Positions 1-5,436 are shown, counted from the first letter of the stretch. The stretch is 5,634 nucleotides of DNA from Candidatus Methanolliviera sp. GoM_asphalt (GCA_902158745.1 CABGHH010000113.1:1-5634); one strand, 5' to 3'. A program made the numbers and translations. The notes: generated by a model from the sequence alone, not told the origin.

Positions 1-62
1 AACTATCCCTCCCTCACGGAAGGGGATTGAATAAGTCCCTAGTTGATTAGGAGGTTTGACAA
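1..62 (+). other. Window edge: leader or tail of an upstream gene, plus mevalonate kinase ribosome-binding site
   Basis: No complete gene fits here. Two frames read in from the edge and could be the tail of an upstream gene: frame 1 gives NYPSLTEGD and stops at 28-30; frame 3 gives LSLPHGRGLNKSLVD and stops with TAG at 48-50, directly on the ribosome-binding site. Neither tail is recognisable. A weak hairpin can be drawn at 5-27 (ATCCCT against GGGGAT, with CC/GG inside). The Shine-Dalgarno AGGAGG at 49-54 is clear and belongs to the next gene. No TATA box is convincing here, so the promoter of mevalonate kinase probably lies outside the window. Confidence 0.4.
49..54 (+). promoter_or_regulatory. 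Shine-Dalgarno site of mevalonate kinase
   Basis: AGGAGG lies 8 nt before TTG (63) and 11 nt before GTG (66). The spacing favours TTG at 63, which gives MVIIASAPGK. The GTG would remove one residue and cannot be excluded. Confidence 0.75.
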
Positions 63-1127
63 TTGGTGATAATTGCGTCTGCGCCAGGAAAGGTGATACT
101 ATTTGGTGAACACGCGGTGGTATATGGAAAGCCCGCCATCGCAGCCGCGATAACTAAGAGAATTTATGTTAAATCTCGACTGATAGATTCAGGTTCAGGT
201 ATTCAGATTTCCAGTAAAGGCAAGACAGAATCTACTATAGAATATGTAAAACGTGCAATAGAGCTTGTTATTGGTACGAAGAGGATGAAGAAGGCAAAGC
301 ATGGGCAAGGAATAGAGATAACGATCGATTCTGAATTGCCGGTGGGTGGTGGTCTTGGCAGTTCTGCGGCGCTATCCGTAGCAACAATCAAGTCCGTTTC
401 CACGTTATTTGGGATAGATTTAGAAAAAGAGGAGATAGCAAGATTGGGGAAGGAAGTGGAGAGCAAGGTTCAGGGTGCGTCTTCCGGCATTGATCCTTTC
501 GTATCAACTTATGGCGGCGCTATCTATTATAAGGATGGAAGATTTTCAAAATGTCGTCAGCAGATAAATCCTTTTTCTGGTCATGGAAGTATAATTATAG
601 GATACACCGGTAGCCCCTCTTCAACGAAGAATATGATTGCAAACGTCTCTCATTTAAGAGAAAAATATCCGAAGATCATAGACCGCATATTCGACGCTAT
701 CGGAGATATATCGGAGAGAGCTAAGATTATTCTAGAAGAAGATAATCTGAACGAGAACGAGAACGAGTTGGGCAGTTTAATGAATTTAAACAACGGCTTA
801 TTGGAATCACTCGGAGTCTCTTCTTTCTCTCTCTCAAATTTAGTCAATGCTTCTCTCCTTGCCGGTGCACTTGGCGCCAAAATTACCGGGGCGGGAGGAG
901 GAGGTTGCATCTTCGCTCTTTCCTCCGGGGAAGACTGGGAAGACGGGGAAGAAAAAGAGGTCTCAACTGCTTCAAATCGAAGTAGTCGGAAATCGGAGAT
1001 TTTTGAGCAATTTGAAACTCGCAAATCGAAGATTTGCGATGCCATAAAGATGGCGGGCGGTGTTCCCATACCTGTCGAGATCTCTCATGACGGTGTCAGG
1101 TTGGAGTCAAACTCAAGGAAAATATAA
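63..1127 (+). CDS. mvk: Mevalonate kinase (GHMP kinase family)
   Basis: It phosphorylates mevalonate with ATP to mevalonate 5-phosphate in the cytoplasm, an early step toward the isoprenoid chains of archaeal lipids. All three GHMP motifs are present: the N-terminal APGKVILFGEHAVVYG (residues 7-22, with Lys10), the ATP-binding loop PVGGGLGSSAALS (93-105), and the C-terminal GAKITGAGGGGC (271-282). Asp144 in SSGIDP is the expected catalytic aspartate. The start is a TTG behind a strong Shine-Dalgarno. The protein has 354 residues; archaeal relatives are typically about 300-330. The excess lies mainly between GGGGC and the next conserved AGG (331-333): 48 residues there, rich in Glu, Ser, Arg and Lys, where I would expect roughly half. 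The DNA of that stretch is repeats and hairpins. The fold after it (GGVPIPVEISHDGVRLE) looks normal, so the enzyme is probably intact. A 96-nt gap with a TATA-like site separates it from the ribosomal operon. Confidence 0.96.
   Translation: MVIIASAPGKVILFGEHAVVYGKPAIAAAITKRIYVKSRLIDSGSGIQISSKGKTESTIEYVKRAIELVIGTKRMKKAKHGQGIEITIDSELPVGGGLGSSAALSVATIKSVSTLFGIDLEKEEIARLGKEVESKVQGASSGIDPFVSTYGGAIYYKDGRFSKCRQQINPFSGHGSIIIGYTGSPSSTKNMIANVSHLREKYPKIIDRIFDAIGDISERAKIILEEDNLNENENELGSLMNLNNGLLESLGVSSFSLSNLVNASLLAGALGAKITGAGGGGCIFALSSGEDWEDGEEKEVSTASNRSSRKSEIFEQFETRKSKICDAIKMAGGVPIPVEISHDGVRLESNSRKI
750..767 (+). repeat. Hexanucleotide microsatellite (AACGAG)x3 inside mvk
   Basis: Three perfect copies of AACGAG, in frame, encode Asn-Glu three times (residues 230-235). 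The position is between helices and before the conserved LMNLNNGLLESLGVS segment, so a change of copy number should be tolerated. Confidence 0.9.
927..953 (+). repeat. Nine-nucleotide triplicate inside mvk
   Basis: GGGGAAGAC, TGGGAAGAC and GGGGAAGAA follow each other in frame and encode GED-WED-GEE (residues 289-297). Each copy differs from the first at one base. It sits at the front of the unusual C-terminal insertion. Confidence 0.9.
966..1039 (+). repeat. Cluster of three small hairpins inside mvk
   Basis: Hairpin one: ACTGCTTC (966-973) pairs with GAAGTAGT (979-986), 8 bp including one G-T, loop AAATC. Hairpin two: AAATC (990-994) and GATTT (998-1002) around GGA, 5 bp plus wobble extension. 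Hairpin three: TCGCAAATC (1019-1027) and GATTTGCGA (1031-1039) around GAA, a perfect 9-bp stem. The string CAAATCGAAG occurs twice (973-982 and 1022-1031), and the 15 bases at 990-1004 recur exactly at 1859-1873 before L24e. The whole cluster is read through in frame as protein, residues about 302-326. Confidence 0.8.
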
Positions 1128-1131
1128 TATA
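1121..1131 (+). promoter_or_regulatory. Candidate TATA box of the ribosomal operon
   Basis: AATATAATATA overlaps the mvk stop codon (1125-1127) and is preceded by purine-rich AAGGAA, like a TFB-recognition element. Transcription would start about 25 nt downstream, near 1150, giving L7Ae an untranslated leader of about 70 nt. This rests on base composition and position only. Confidence 0.5.
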
Positions 1132-1223
1132 GGGGAAGATGAGATGATAAAGTCCAATTCGTCTGGGTCTTATAGACCGATGAATAATGATGGCATTTTC
1201 ATATTGCCTTGAAGGAGGTTTAA
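1128..1223 (+). other. mvk-L7Ae intergenic leader with small hairpin and K-turn-like bases
   Basis: This is the longest gap in the first 4.6 kb. A 5-bp hairpin, GGTCT (1165-1169) with AGACC (1173-1177), is followed by CC-GAT-GA at 1176-1182 and T-GA-T-GG at 1187-1192, which partly resembles a kink-turn (three-base bulge, then two sheared G-A pairs). The closing stem is poor, with one C-T mismatch and a one-pair distal stem. AAGGAGGT at 1212-1219 is a strong Shine-Dalgarno 5 nt before the L7Ae ATG. Confidence 0.35.
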
Positions 1224-1604
1224 ATGGCGAAGCCAATATATGTTAAGTTTGATGTTCCAAAAGATTTGGAGAATAGTGCGTTAGAGGCGTTAGAGTTGGT
1301 AAGAGATACCGGAAAGATAAAGAAGGGCACTAACGAGGTTACCAAGATGATAGAAAGAGGAATGGCTAAGCTGGTATATATAAGCGAGGATGTTGAGCCG
1401 GAAGAGATCGTTGCACATCTTCCACCGCTTTGCGAAGAGAAGAAGACGCCATATATATACGTCAAAAGTAAGAGAGAGCTTGGGGCTTCTTGTGGAGTAA
1501 ATATATCCTCTGCGGCAGTTGCTATTGTAGATGTTGGCAAAGGGAAGAGTTCAATAGAAAAGATCATAAAGACGATCGACTCATTAAAGAAACGTGAGGC
1601 TTGA
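1224..1604 (+). CDS. rpl7ae: Ribosomal protein L7Ae, K-turn-binding protein
   Basis: It binds kink-turns in 23S rRNA and is also the core protein of archaeal C/D and H/ACA guide RNPs and of RNase P. The RNA-binding signature is clear: GKIKKGTNEVTKMIERGMAKLVYISEDV begins at residue 30, with Asn-Glu-Val-Thr-Lys contacting the sheared G-A pairs, and the specificity loop KRELGASCGVNISSAAVAI lies at about 84-102. At 126 residues it has the normal family length. The ATG at 1224 has a strong Shine-Dalgarno. The gene heads a tight operon: its TGA ends 2 nt before the S28e ATG. Binding of L7Ae to K-turns in messenger leaders has been described in archaea, so the 96-nt leader is a plausible place for autoregulation, though the K-turn here is weak. 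Confidence 0.97.
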   Translation: MAKPIYVKFDVPKDLENSALEALELVRDTGKIKKGTNEVTKMIERGMAKLVYISEDVEPEEIVAHLPPLCEEKKTPYIYVKSKRELGASCGVNISSAAVAIVDVGKGKSSIEKIIKTIDSLKKREA

Positions 1605-1606
1605 TT

Positions 1607-1819
1607 ATGGCAGATGATGATGGCACGCCGGCGGAAATAATTGAGGTCGTAGGCAGAACAGGGATGCACGGGGAGGCCCACCAGGTGAAGTGTAAAGTTC
1701 TGGATGGCAGAAACAAAGGGAGAATAGTAACGAGAAATGTTCTTGGTCCCATAAAGATGGGTGATGTTCTGGTCTTGATGGAGACTTCCAGAGAGGCAAA
1801 AAAGTTATTTGTAAAGTGA
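1607..1819 (+). CDS. rps28e: Small-subunit ribosomal protein S28e
   Basis: A small OB-fold protein of the archaeal and eukaryotic 30S/40S subunit, near the mRNA exit. It has 70 residues, the usual length. Its conserved block runs GRTGMHGEAHQVKCKVLDGR (17-36), then NKGRIVTRNVLGPIKMGDVL and the ending ETSREAKKL. I chose ATG at 1607, 2 nt after the L7Ae stop, because MADDDGTPAEIIEVV matches the acidic family N-terminus. An in-frame TTG at 1601 would add MI and overlap the L7Ae stop. The gene is translationally coupled to L7Ae; the gap to the next gene (56 nt) is the widest in the operon. Confidence 0.95.
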   Translation: MADDDGTPAEIIEVVGRTGMHGEAHQVKCKVLDGRNKGRIVTRNVLGPIKMGDVLVLMETSREAKKLFVK

Positions 1820-1832
1820 TTTTAAATGATTA

Positions 1833-1875
1833 CAAATGTTCCCATTTGCATTACTTAAAAATCGGAGATTTTTAA
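1833..1875 (+). repeat. Two adjacent hairpins in the S28e-L24e gap
   Basis: First: CAAATG (1833-1838) and CATTTG (1843-1848), 6 bp around TTCC. Second: TTAAAAATC (1855-1863) and GATTTTTAA (1867-1875), a perfect 9-bp stem around GGA. The right arm of the second ends on the base before the L24e ATG. It has the same architecture as the 9-bp, three-base-loop hairpin at 1019-1039 in mvk, and shares 15 identical bases with 990-1004. Confidence 0.8.
1864..1867 (+). promoter_or_regulatory. L24e Shine-Dalgarno carried in a hairpin loop
   Basis: GGAG, 8 nt before the L24e ATG, is the only Shine-Dalgarno-like string upstream of that gene. Its GGA is the loop and its last G the first base of the right arm of the 1855-1875 stem. 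Confidence 0.6.
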
Positions 1876-2049
1876 ATGCTGGAAGAAAAAATTTGCAGTT
1901 TTTGTAAAAATCCAATACCTCTTGGCACGGGAAAGATGTACGTTAAAACGAGCGGGGAGATATTCTATTTTTGTTCCAAGAAATGCGAAAAGAATATGTT
2001 AAAACTAAAAAGGATTCCGCGCAAGGTGAAATGGACTAAAAAGGGTTGA
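1876..2049 (+). CDS. rpl24e: Large-subunit ribosomal protein L24e
   Basis: A short zinc-ribbon protein of the archaeal and eukaryotic large subunit. It has 57 residues and begins MLEEKICSFCKNPIPLGTGK. Four cysteines form the zinc site: C7-x2-C10 and C33-x3-C37, the second pair within YFCSKKCEKN. The basic tail KLKRIPRKVKWTKKG is typical of the family. An in-frame TAA directly before the ATG (1873-1875) rules out a longer N-terminus. Its ribosome-binding site lies in the loop of a 9-bp hairpin that abuts the start codon. The TGA ends 1 nt before the ndk ATG. The position between S28e and Ndk is the common euryarchaeal order. Confidence 0.95.
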   Translation: MLEEKICSFCKNPIPLGTGKMYVKTSGEIFYFCSKKCEKNMLKLKRIPRKVKWTKKG

Positions 2050-2050
2050 T

Positions 2051-2500
2051 ATGGAACGAACTTATGTGATGGTTAAACCTGACGGTGTAAAGCGCGGTCT
2101 TGTGGGCGAGATCATCTCCAGGTTGGAGAAGAGGGGGCTCAAGATCGCGGCGATGAAGATGCAGAAGATGGATCTGAAAGAGGGGGAAGAACACTATCTC
2201 GAACACGAGGGAAAGTCGTTTTTTAAAAATCTTGTTAGTTTTATAACGTCTGGCCCAAACGTCTCTATGGTTATAGAAGGAAAGGATGCGGTATCCATCG
2301 TGAGAGAGATGGTTGGGGAGACCGATCCAAAGAAATCTTCCTCTGGCACCATAAGAGGTGATTTTTGCTTAGATATTGGTAGAAATGTGATCCACGCATC
2401 AGATTCTTTAGAATCTGCAGAGAGGGAGATAAAGCAACATTTTTCTCCGAATGAGATCTTCTCTTATAAAAGGGCAGATGAAGATTGGGTATATGAGTGA
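2051..2500 (+). CDS. ndk: Nucleoside diphosphate kinase
   Basis: It transfers the terminal phosphate of ATP to other NDPs through a phosphohistidine, supplying GTP, CTP and UTP. The N-terminus ERTYVMVKPDGVKRGLVGEI (2-21) is diagnostic, with Lys9 in the active site. The nucleophile is His115 in NVIHASDS (112-119), preceded by GTIRGDF (99-105). Length is 149 residues, normal for the family. The start 1 nt after the L24e stop and a weak AGGG suggest translation by coupling. Its last 8 bases overlap the aIF5B start. An ndk gene between L24e and infB is a conserved euryarchaeal arrangement and places GTP regeneration beside a GTPase translation factor. Confidence 0.97.
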   Translation: MERTYVMVKPDGVKRGLVGEIISRLEKRGLKIAAMKMQKMDLKEGEEHYLEHEGKSFFKNLVSFITSGPNVSMVIEGKDAVSIVREMVGETDPKKSSSGTIRGDFCLDIGRNVIHASDSLESAEREIKQHFSPNEIFSYKRADEDWVYE

Positions 2501-4256
2501 AGATATAAGGACACCGATCGTCTGTGTGCTTGGGCATGTAGATCACGGTAAAACGTCCCTCTTGGACAAAATAAGGGGTAGTAGAGTAATAGATAAAGAA
2601 TCAGGAGCTATAACTCAGCATATAGGGGCAACAGAGGTTCCAATATCTGCTATCAAAGAACTTTGCGGAACGAATGTAGAATATGGGCTGCCTGGACTTC
2701 TCTTTATTGATACGCCTGGGCATCACGCGTTCACAACGCTGAGGAACAGAGGAGGAGCGTTGGCCGATCTGGCCGTTCTGATTGTGGATATCGTTGAGGG
2801 ATTCCAACCTCAAACGATAGAATCTATCAATATACTTAAAAGATATAAAACGCCCTTTGTCGTGGCGGCAAATAAGATAGACAGAATTGGAGGCTGGAGA
2901 TCCTTTGAAGATGAATCTTTTGTATCTTCTTACAAAAAACAGGCTGAAAATACCTGCCATATCTTTGATGATCATTTATACTCTCTCATAGGGCAGATTT
3001 ATGAACATGGATTCAGTTCGGACAGATACGATCGTGTGAGGGATTTTCAGAAGAATATAAGCGTCGTTCCGATGAGTGCAAAGACCGGAGAGGGAGTATC
3101 CGATCTACTTCTCATCTTGGTTGGGCTGGCACAAAGATTCTTGGAAGAGAGCCTTAAAATACACGCAAAAGGTCCAGGTAAAGGAGTTATATTGGAAATT
3201 AAGGAAGAAAAAGGGTTGGGAATTACGTTAGACACCATACTATACGATGGAATGATCAAGGAAGGAGATACCATCGTGGTAGGCGGCAAGGATAAACCAG
3301 TGGTAACCAAGGTAAAGGCATTGCTAAAACCGAGTCCTATGACAGAAATAAGGATTGAAAAGAGGTTTAACCGGGCAAAAAAGGTTACCGCAGCAGCCGG
3401 TATAAAAATATCTGCTCCAAAATTGGAAGACGCACTGGCGGGGTCTCCACTCGTCGTCGCAAACGATAGAGTGGAAGAGATTAAGAGAGAGATGGAGGAA
3501 GAGATCTCAGAGGTTAAGATTCTCGGAGAGGTAAAAACAGATGGCATCGTGATAAAGGCGGATACGATAGGAAGCCTTGATGCCCTGATAGGTGAGCTCA
3601 AAGAGAAGGATATTCCAATAAGAATGGCAGATATCGGAGATATATCCAAAAGAGATATCATAGAAGCAGAAACAGTAAAAGAGGAGCTTTATTCAGTTTT
3701 AATAGGATTTAACGTGAATGTTTTACCAAACGCACGTCAATACTTGATAAAGTCCGAGGTCAAGGTATTTGTGGATGACGTGATCTACAATTTGATAGAC
3801 GAGTATTTAGAATGGTTTGAGGAGAAAAGATCTTTAAGGGAGAAGAGGAAGATAGAAGCGATTACGAGACCTGGAAGAATAGAGATTTTGCCGGATTTTG
3901 TATTCAGATCAAGCAAACCGGCGATAGTTGGTGTGAGGGTATTGGCCGGAAGCGTAAAACCTGGATTATCATTGATAAATGATGATGGTAGATACTCTGG
4001 CAGTATAAAACAGATCCAGGATAAAGGGAAAACGATAAAAGTCGCAGATAAGGATATGGAGGTTGCCATGTCTATAGAAGATGTCACGGTGGGGAGACAG
4101 ATAAAAGAGGGTGATACACTCAACATTGATATTCCAGAAAAGCACGCGAAGATATTGGAGGAGGAGTTTTACGATTCTTTCTCTTGCGAAGATGCGGACG
4201 TCTTTAAAATTTTAATAGAGATAAAGAGAAAAGATAATCCGTTTTGGGCTAAATAG
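2493..4256 (+). CDS. infB: Translation initiation factor aIF5B (IF-2 family GTPase)
   Basis: It promotes joining of ribosomal subunits after start-codon selection and hydrolyses GTP on the ribosome. It has 587 residues, the usual archaeal size, without the long bacterial or eukaryotic N-terminal extension and without an intein. GTPase motifs: G1 GHVDHGKT (14-21), switch I TQHIGATEV (41-49), G3 DTPGHHAF (73-80), G4 NKID (127-130), G5 SAK (195-197). Domain II starts near 228 (GKGVILEIKEEKGLG), domain III covers about 345-440 after the acidic linker VEEIKREMEEEISEVKIL, and the C-terminal tRNA-binding domain ends DNPFWAK. I chose ATG 2493, an 8-nt overlap with ndk, because six residues before TPIVCVLGHVDHGKT fits the family. 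In-frame ATGs at 2451 and 2478 would add 14 or 5 residues encoded inside ndk. The TAG stop starts one base before the AGGAGG of S6e and shares its first two bases. Confidence 0.97.
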   Translation: MSEDIRTPIVCVLGHVDHGKTSLLDKIRGSRVIDKESGAITQHIGATEVPISAIKELCGTNVEYGLPGLLFIDTPGHHAFTTLRNRGGALADLAVLIVDIVEGFQPQTIESINILKRYKTPFVVAANKIDRIGGWRSFEDESFVSSYKKQAENTCHIFDDHLYSLIGQIYEHGFSSDRYDRVRDFQKNISVVPMSAKTGEGVSDLLLILVGLAQRFLEESLKIHAKGPGKGVILEIKEEKGLGITLDTILYDGMIKEGDTIVVGGKDKPVVTKVKALLKPSPMTEIRIEKRFNRAKKVTAAAGIKISAPKLEDALAGSPLVVANDRVEEIKREMEEEISEVKILGEVKTDGIVIKADTIGSLDALIGELKEKDIPIRMADIGDISKRDIIEAETVKEELYSVLIGFNVNVLPNARQYLIKSEVKVFVDDVIYNLIDEYLEWFEEKRSLREKRKIEAITRPGRIEILPDFVFRSSKPAIVGVRVLAGSVKPGLSLINDDGRYSGSIKQIQDKGKTIKVADKDMEVAMSIEDVTVGRQIKEGDTLNIDIPEKHAKILEEEFYDSFSCEDADVFKILIEIKRKDNPFWAK

Positions 4257-4260
4257 GAGG
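4255..4260 (+). promoter_or_regulatory. S6e Shine-Dalgarno overlapping the infB stop
   Basis: AGGAGG lies 6 nt before the S6e ATG, and its first two bases are the last two of the infB TAG. Ribosomes ending on infB sit on this site, which should couple translation of the two genes. Confidence 0.8.
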
Positions 4261-4266
4261 ATATTT

Positions 4267-4644
4267 ATGGCAAAAGTCAAATTAATAGTGTCTGATCAAA
4301 AAACTGGGAAGTCATACCAAGTGGAAGCGGTAAATAAGATCTCTGGGATGAATATTGGAGATGAATTAGACGGTGGATCGTTGGGGCTCGGTGGGTACAG
4401 ACTCAAAATCACCGGAGGATCTAACAAGGATGGAACACCCATGAAGTCAGATTTACCTGGCGGAAAAAGGAAAAAAATTCTTTTTAGAAGGAGAGGGCAG
4501 GGATTTAAACCGCGGCATGATGGAGAAAGAAGAAGGAAGATGGTTTGCGGAGAGCAGATAACCTCGGAGACAAGTCAGATTAACACAATAATATCGAAGT
4601 ACGGAGAAAAGAGCGTGGAAGATTTACTCGGACTTACAAAGTAA
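4267..4644 (+). CDS. rps6e: Small-subunit ribosomal protein S6e
   Basis: A component of the archaeal and eukaryotic small subunit. Its 125 residues match the short archaeal form, which lacks the phosphorylated C-terminal tail of eukaryotic S6. The family signature is LKITGGSNKDGTPMKSDLPG (46-65), followed by a basic segment GKRKKILFRRRGQGFKPR (66-83) and GERRRKMVCGEQIT (86-99) that should contact rRNA. The start has AGGAGG 6 nt upstream. It is the last gene of the operon: its TAA at 4642-4644 is followed, 22 nt on, by the stop of a convergent gene. In many euryarchaea aIF2 gamma follows S6e; here it does not. The 22-nt gap has one TTTT run (4652-4655) but no clear terminator. Confidence 0.96.
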   Translation: MAKVKLIVSDQKTGKSYQVEAVNKISGMNIGDELDGGSLGLGGYRLKITGGSNKDGTPMKSDLPGGKRKKILFRRRGQGFKPRHDGERRRKMVCGEQITSETSQINTIISKYGEKSVEDLLGLTK

Positions 4645-4666
4645 ATTTAAGTTTTGATAGATATCA

Positions 4667-5431
4667 TTACTGCTTCGTCTTTACCGAGATTTTACCGTAG
4701 TCGTATTTTTCTTCCCCTTTTGTTTCTTCTTTCTCGTTTAATGTTTCTTGCACGGTATTTACAACTTTATCGACTCGGGCATAGAGTTCAATCAATTTCT
4801 TCTGGATCTCAGGATAAGAATCACCCCACTCTTTCTGCAGGCGATCTCTCTCTTTTACAGCTTCGCTCAACTCTCTCTGTAGCCTCTTATTATCTTCTTT
4901 CAGTTTGGATCTCTCTTTTACAGCTCCGCCCAACTCTTTTTGCACGGTATTTACAATTTTATCGACTCGGGCATAGAGTTCAATCAATTTCTTCTGGATC
5001 TCAGAATAAGAATCACCCCACTCTTTCTGCAGGCGACCTCTCTCTTTTACAGCTTCGCTCAACTCTCTCTGCACGGTATTTACAACTTTATCGATTTTAT
5101 CAATTCTCAGGTATAAACTGCCCAACTCCTCCTCTAACAATGTATTCTTATTTATAGCTCCACTCAACTCTTTTTGCAATCGACCCCTTTCCTCACCAAA
5201 TTTAGATTTCAAATGATCAAAATCTTCTTTTGATCGGTTCCCTTCACCCATTACCCTGTTAAGTCCCCTTTTTAACTTATTGTTATCTTCTTCTAGCTTA
5301 TTTTCTCTCTTAATTTCTTCCTTCAGCATTTTTTGCAGTTTCTTGTTTCTATTCGAAATTTTATTGTACCTGAAATATACGACGATAGAATATATAGAAA
5401 CCGCTGGAATTGCCAGTATCCACTCAATCAT
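4667..5431 (-). CDS. Membrane-anchored coiled-coil protein with internal repeats, function unknown
   Basis: I do not recognise a family. Residues 4-20 (WILAIPAVSIYSIVVYF) form one membrane segment. The basic RYNKISNRNKKLQK after it suggests a short outside N-terminus and a cytoplasmic C-terminal rod. From about 27 to 235 the protein is highly charged and predicted coiled coil. Units beginning ELSGAI (88), ELSEAV (123), ELGGAV (166) and ELSEAV (187) are spaced 35, 43 and 21 residues. Units 123-165 and 187-229 are nearly identical and contain LQKEWGDSY, QKKLIELYARVDK and NTVQ. The Gly-Asp-Ser-Tyr-Pro/Ser step may break the helix, making each unit a helical hairpin. The tail KEETKGEEKYDYGKISVKTKQ is polar. 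GGGGAG at 5437-5442 is its Shine-Dalgarno, 5 nt from the ATG. It faces S6e and shares no operon. It could be a structural or scaffold protein; similarity to other coiled coils would be uninformative. Confidence 0.85.
   Translation of the reverse strand: MIEWILAIPAVSIYSIVVYFRYNKISNRNKKLQKMLKEEIKRENKLEEDNNKLKRGLNRVMGEGNRSKEDFDHLKSKFGEERGRLQKELSGAINKNTLLEEELGSLYLRIDKIDKVVNTVQRELSEAVKERGRLQKEWGDSYSEIQKKLIELYARVDKIVNTVQKELGGAVKERSKLKEDNKRLQRELSEAVKERDRLQKEWGDSYPEIQKKLIELYARVDKVVNTVQETLNEKEETKGEEKYDYGKISVKTKQ
4748..4879 (-). repeat. Direct repeat copy A in the coiled-coil gene
   Basis: This 132-nt segment matches 4940-5071 at a fixed offset of 192 nt (64 codons) with three substitutions that I can count (C/T near 4765, G/A near 4812, T/C near 4845). 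It encodes the second of the two near-identical protein units (187-229). Confidence 0.95.
4940..5071 (-). repeat. Direct repeat copy B in the coiled-coil gene
   Basis: Partner of 4748-4879, encoding residues 123-165. A shorter half-unit between the copies (about 4909-4942, ELGGAVKER) repeats the end of the unit with more changes, so the duplicated block was one and a half units long. Confidence 0.95.
5070..5094 (-). repeat. Partial third copy of the repeat start
   Basis: Twenty-five bases are identical to 4749-4773 and encode the third DKVVNTVQ motif (residues 114-121). Similarity then falls off, so this is the oldest or most diverged unit. Confidence 0.85.
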
Positions 5432-5436
5432 CTTAT

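Noticed and set aside
1..40. Possible CRISPR repeat end (GGGGATTGAAT) at the left edge
   Set aside because: ATTGAA resembles the end of some archaeal CRISPR repeats, but there is no second copy or spacer spacing in the window.
650..1069. Minus-strand open frame of 139 codons opposite mvk
   Set aside because: It covers the conserved GHMP motif on the other strand and has no start signal.
1143..1192. C/D-box guide RNA in the L7Ae leader
   Set aside because: Two C-box-like strings (ATGATAA and ATGATGG) occur, but each has a mismatch and no CTGA D box lies at a suitable distance.
1820..1832. Internal promoter (TTTTAAAT) before L24e
   Set aside because: The match is short and sits in A/T-rich DNA without a purine-rich element before it. 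A start 25 nt downstream would fall within the hairpins.
2451..2492. Longer N-terminus for aIF5B from ATG 2451 or 2478
   Set aside because: It would lie deep inside ndk, and the added residues (MRSSLIKGQMKIGY) do not resemble the family N-terminus.
3047..3661. Minus-strand open frame of 204 codons inside infB
   Set aside because: It is fully antisense to conserved aIF5B sequence. Its Ser/Ile/Leu-rich composition is typical of a shadow frame.
4654..5157. Plus-strand open frame of 167 codons with internal repeats
   Set aside because: It is antisense to the coiled-coil gene. Its repeats mirror those of the real gene and it has no Shine-Dalgarno. The minus-strand protein has a membrane anchor, coherent heptads, a TATA box and a ribosome-binding site.
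5215..5235. Eight-bp hairpin GATCAAAA / TTTTGATC in the coiled-coil gene
   Set aside because: A stem of this length with a flexible loop is expected about once in 5.6 kb by chance, and it lacks the ATC-GRA-GAT core.
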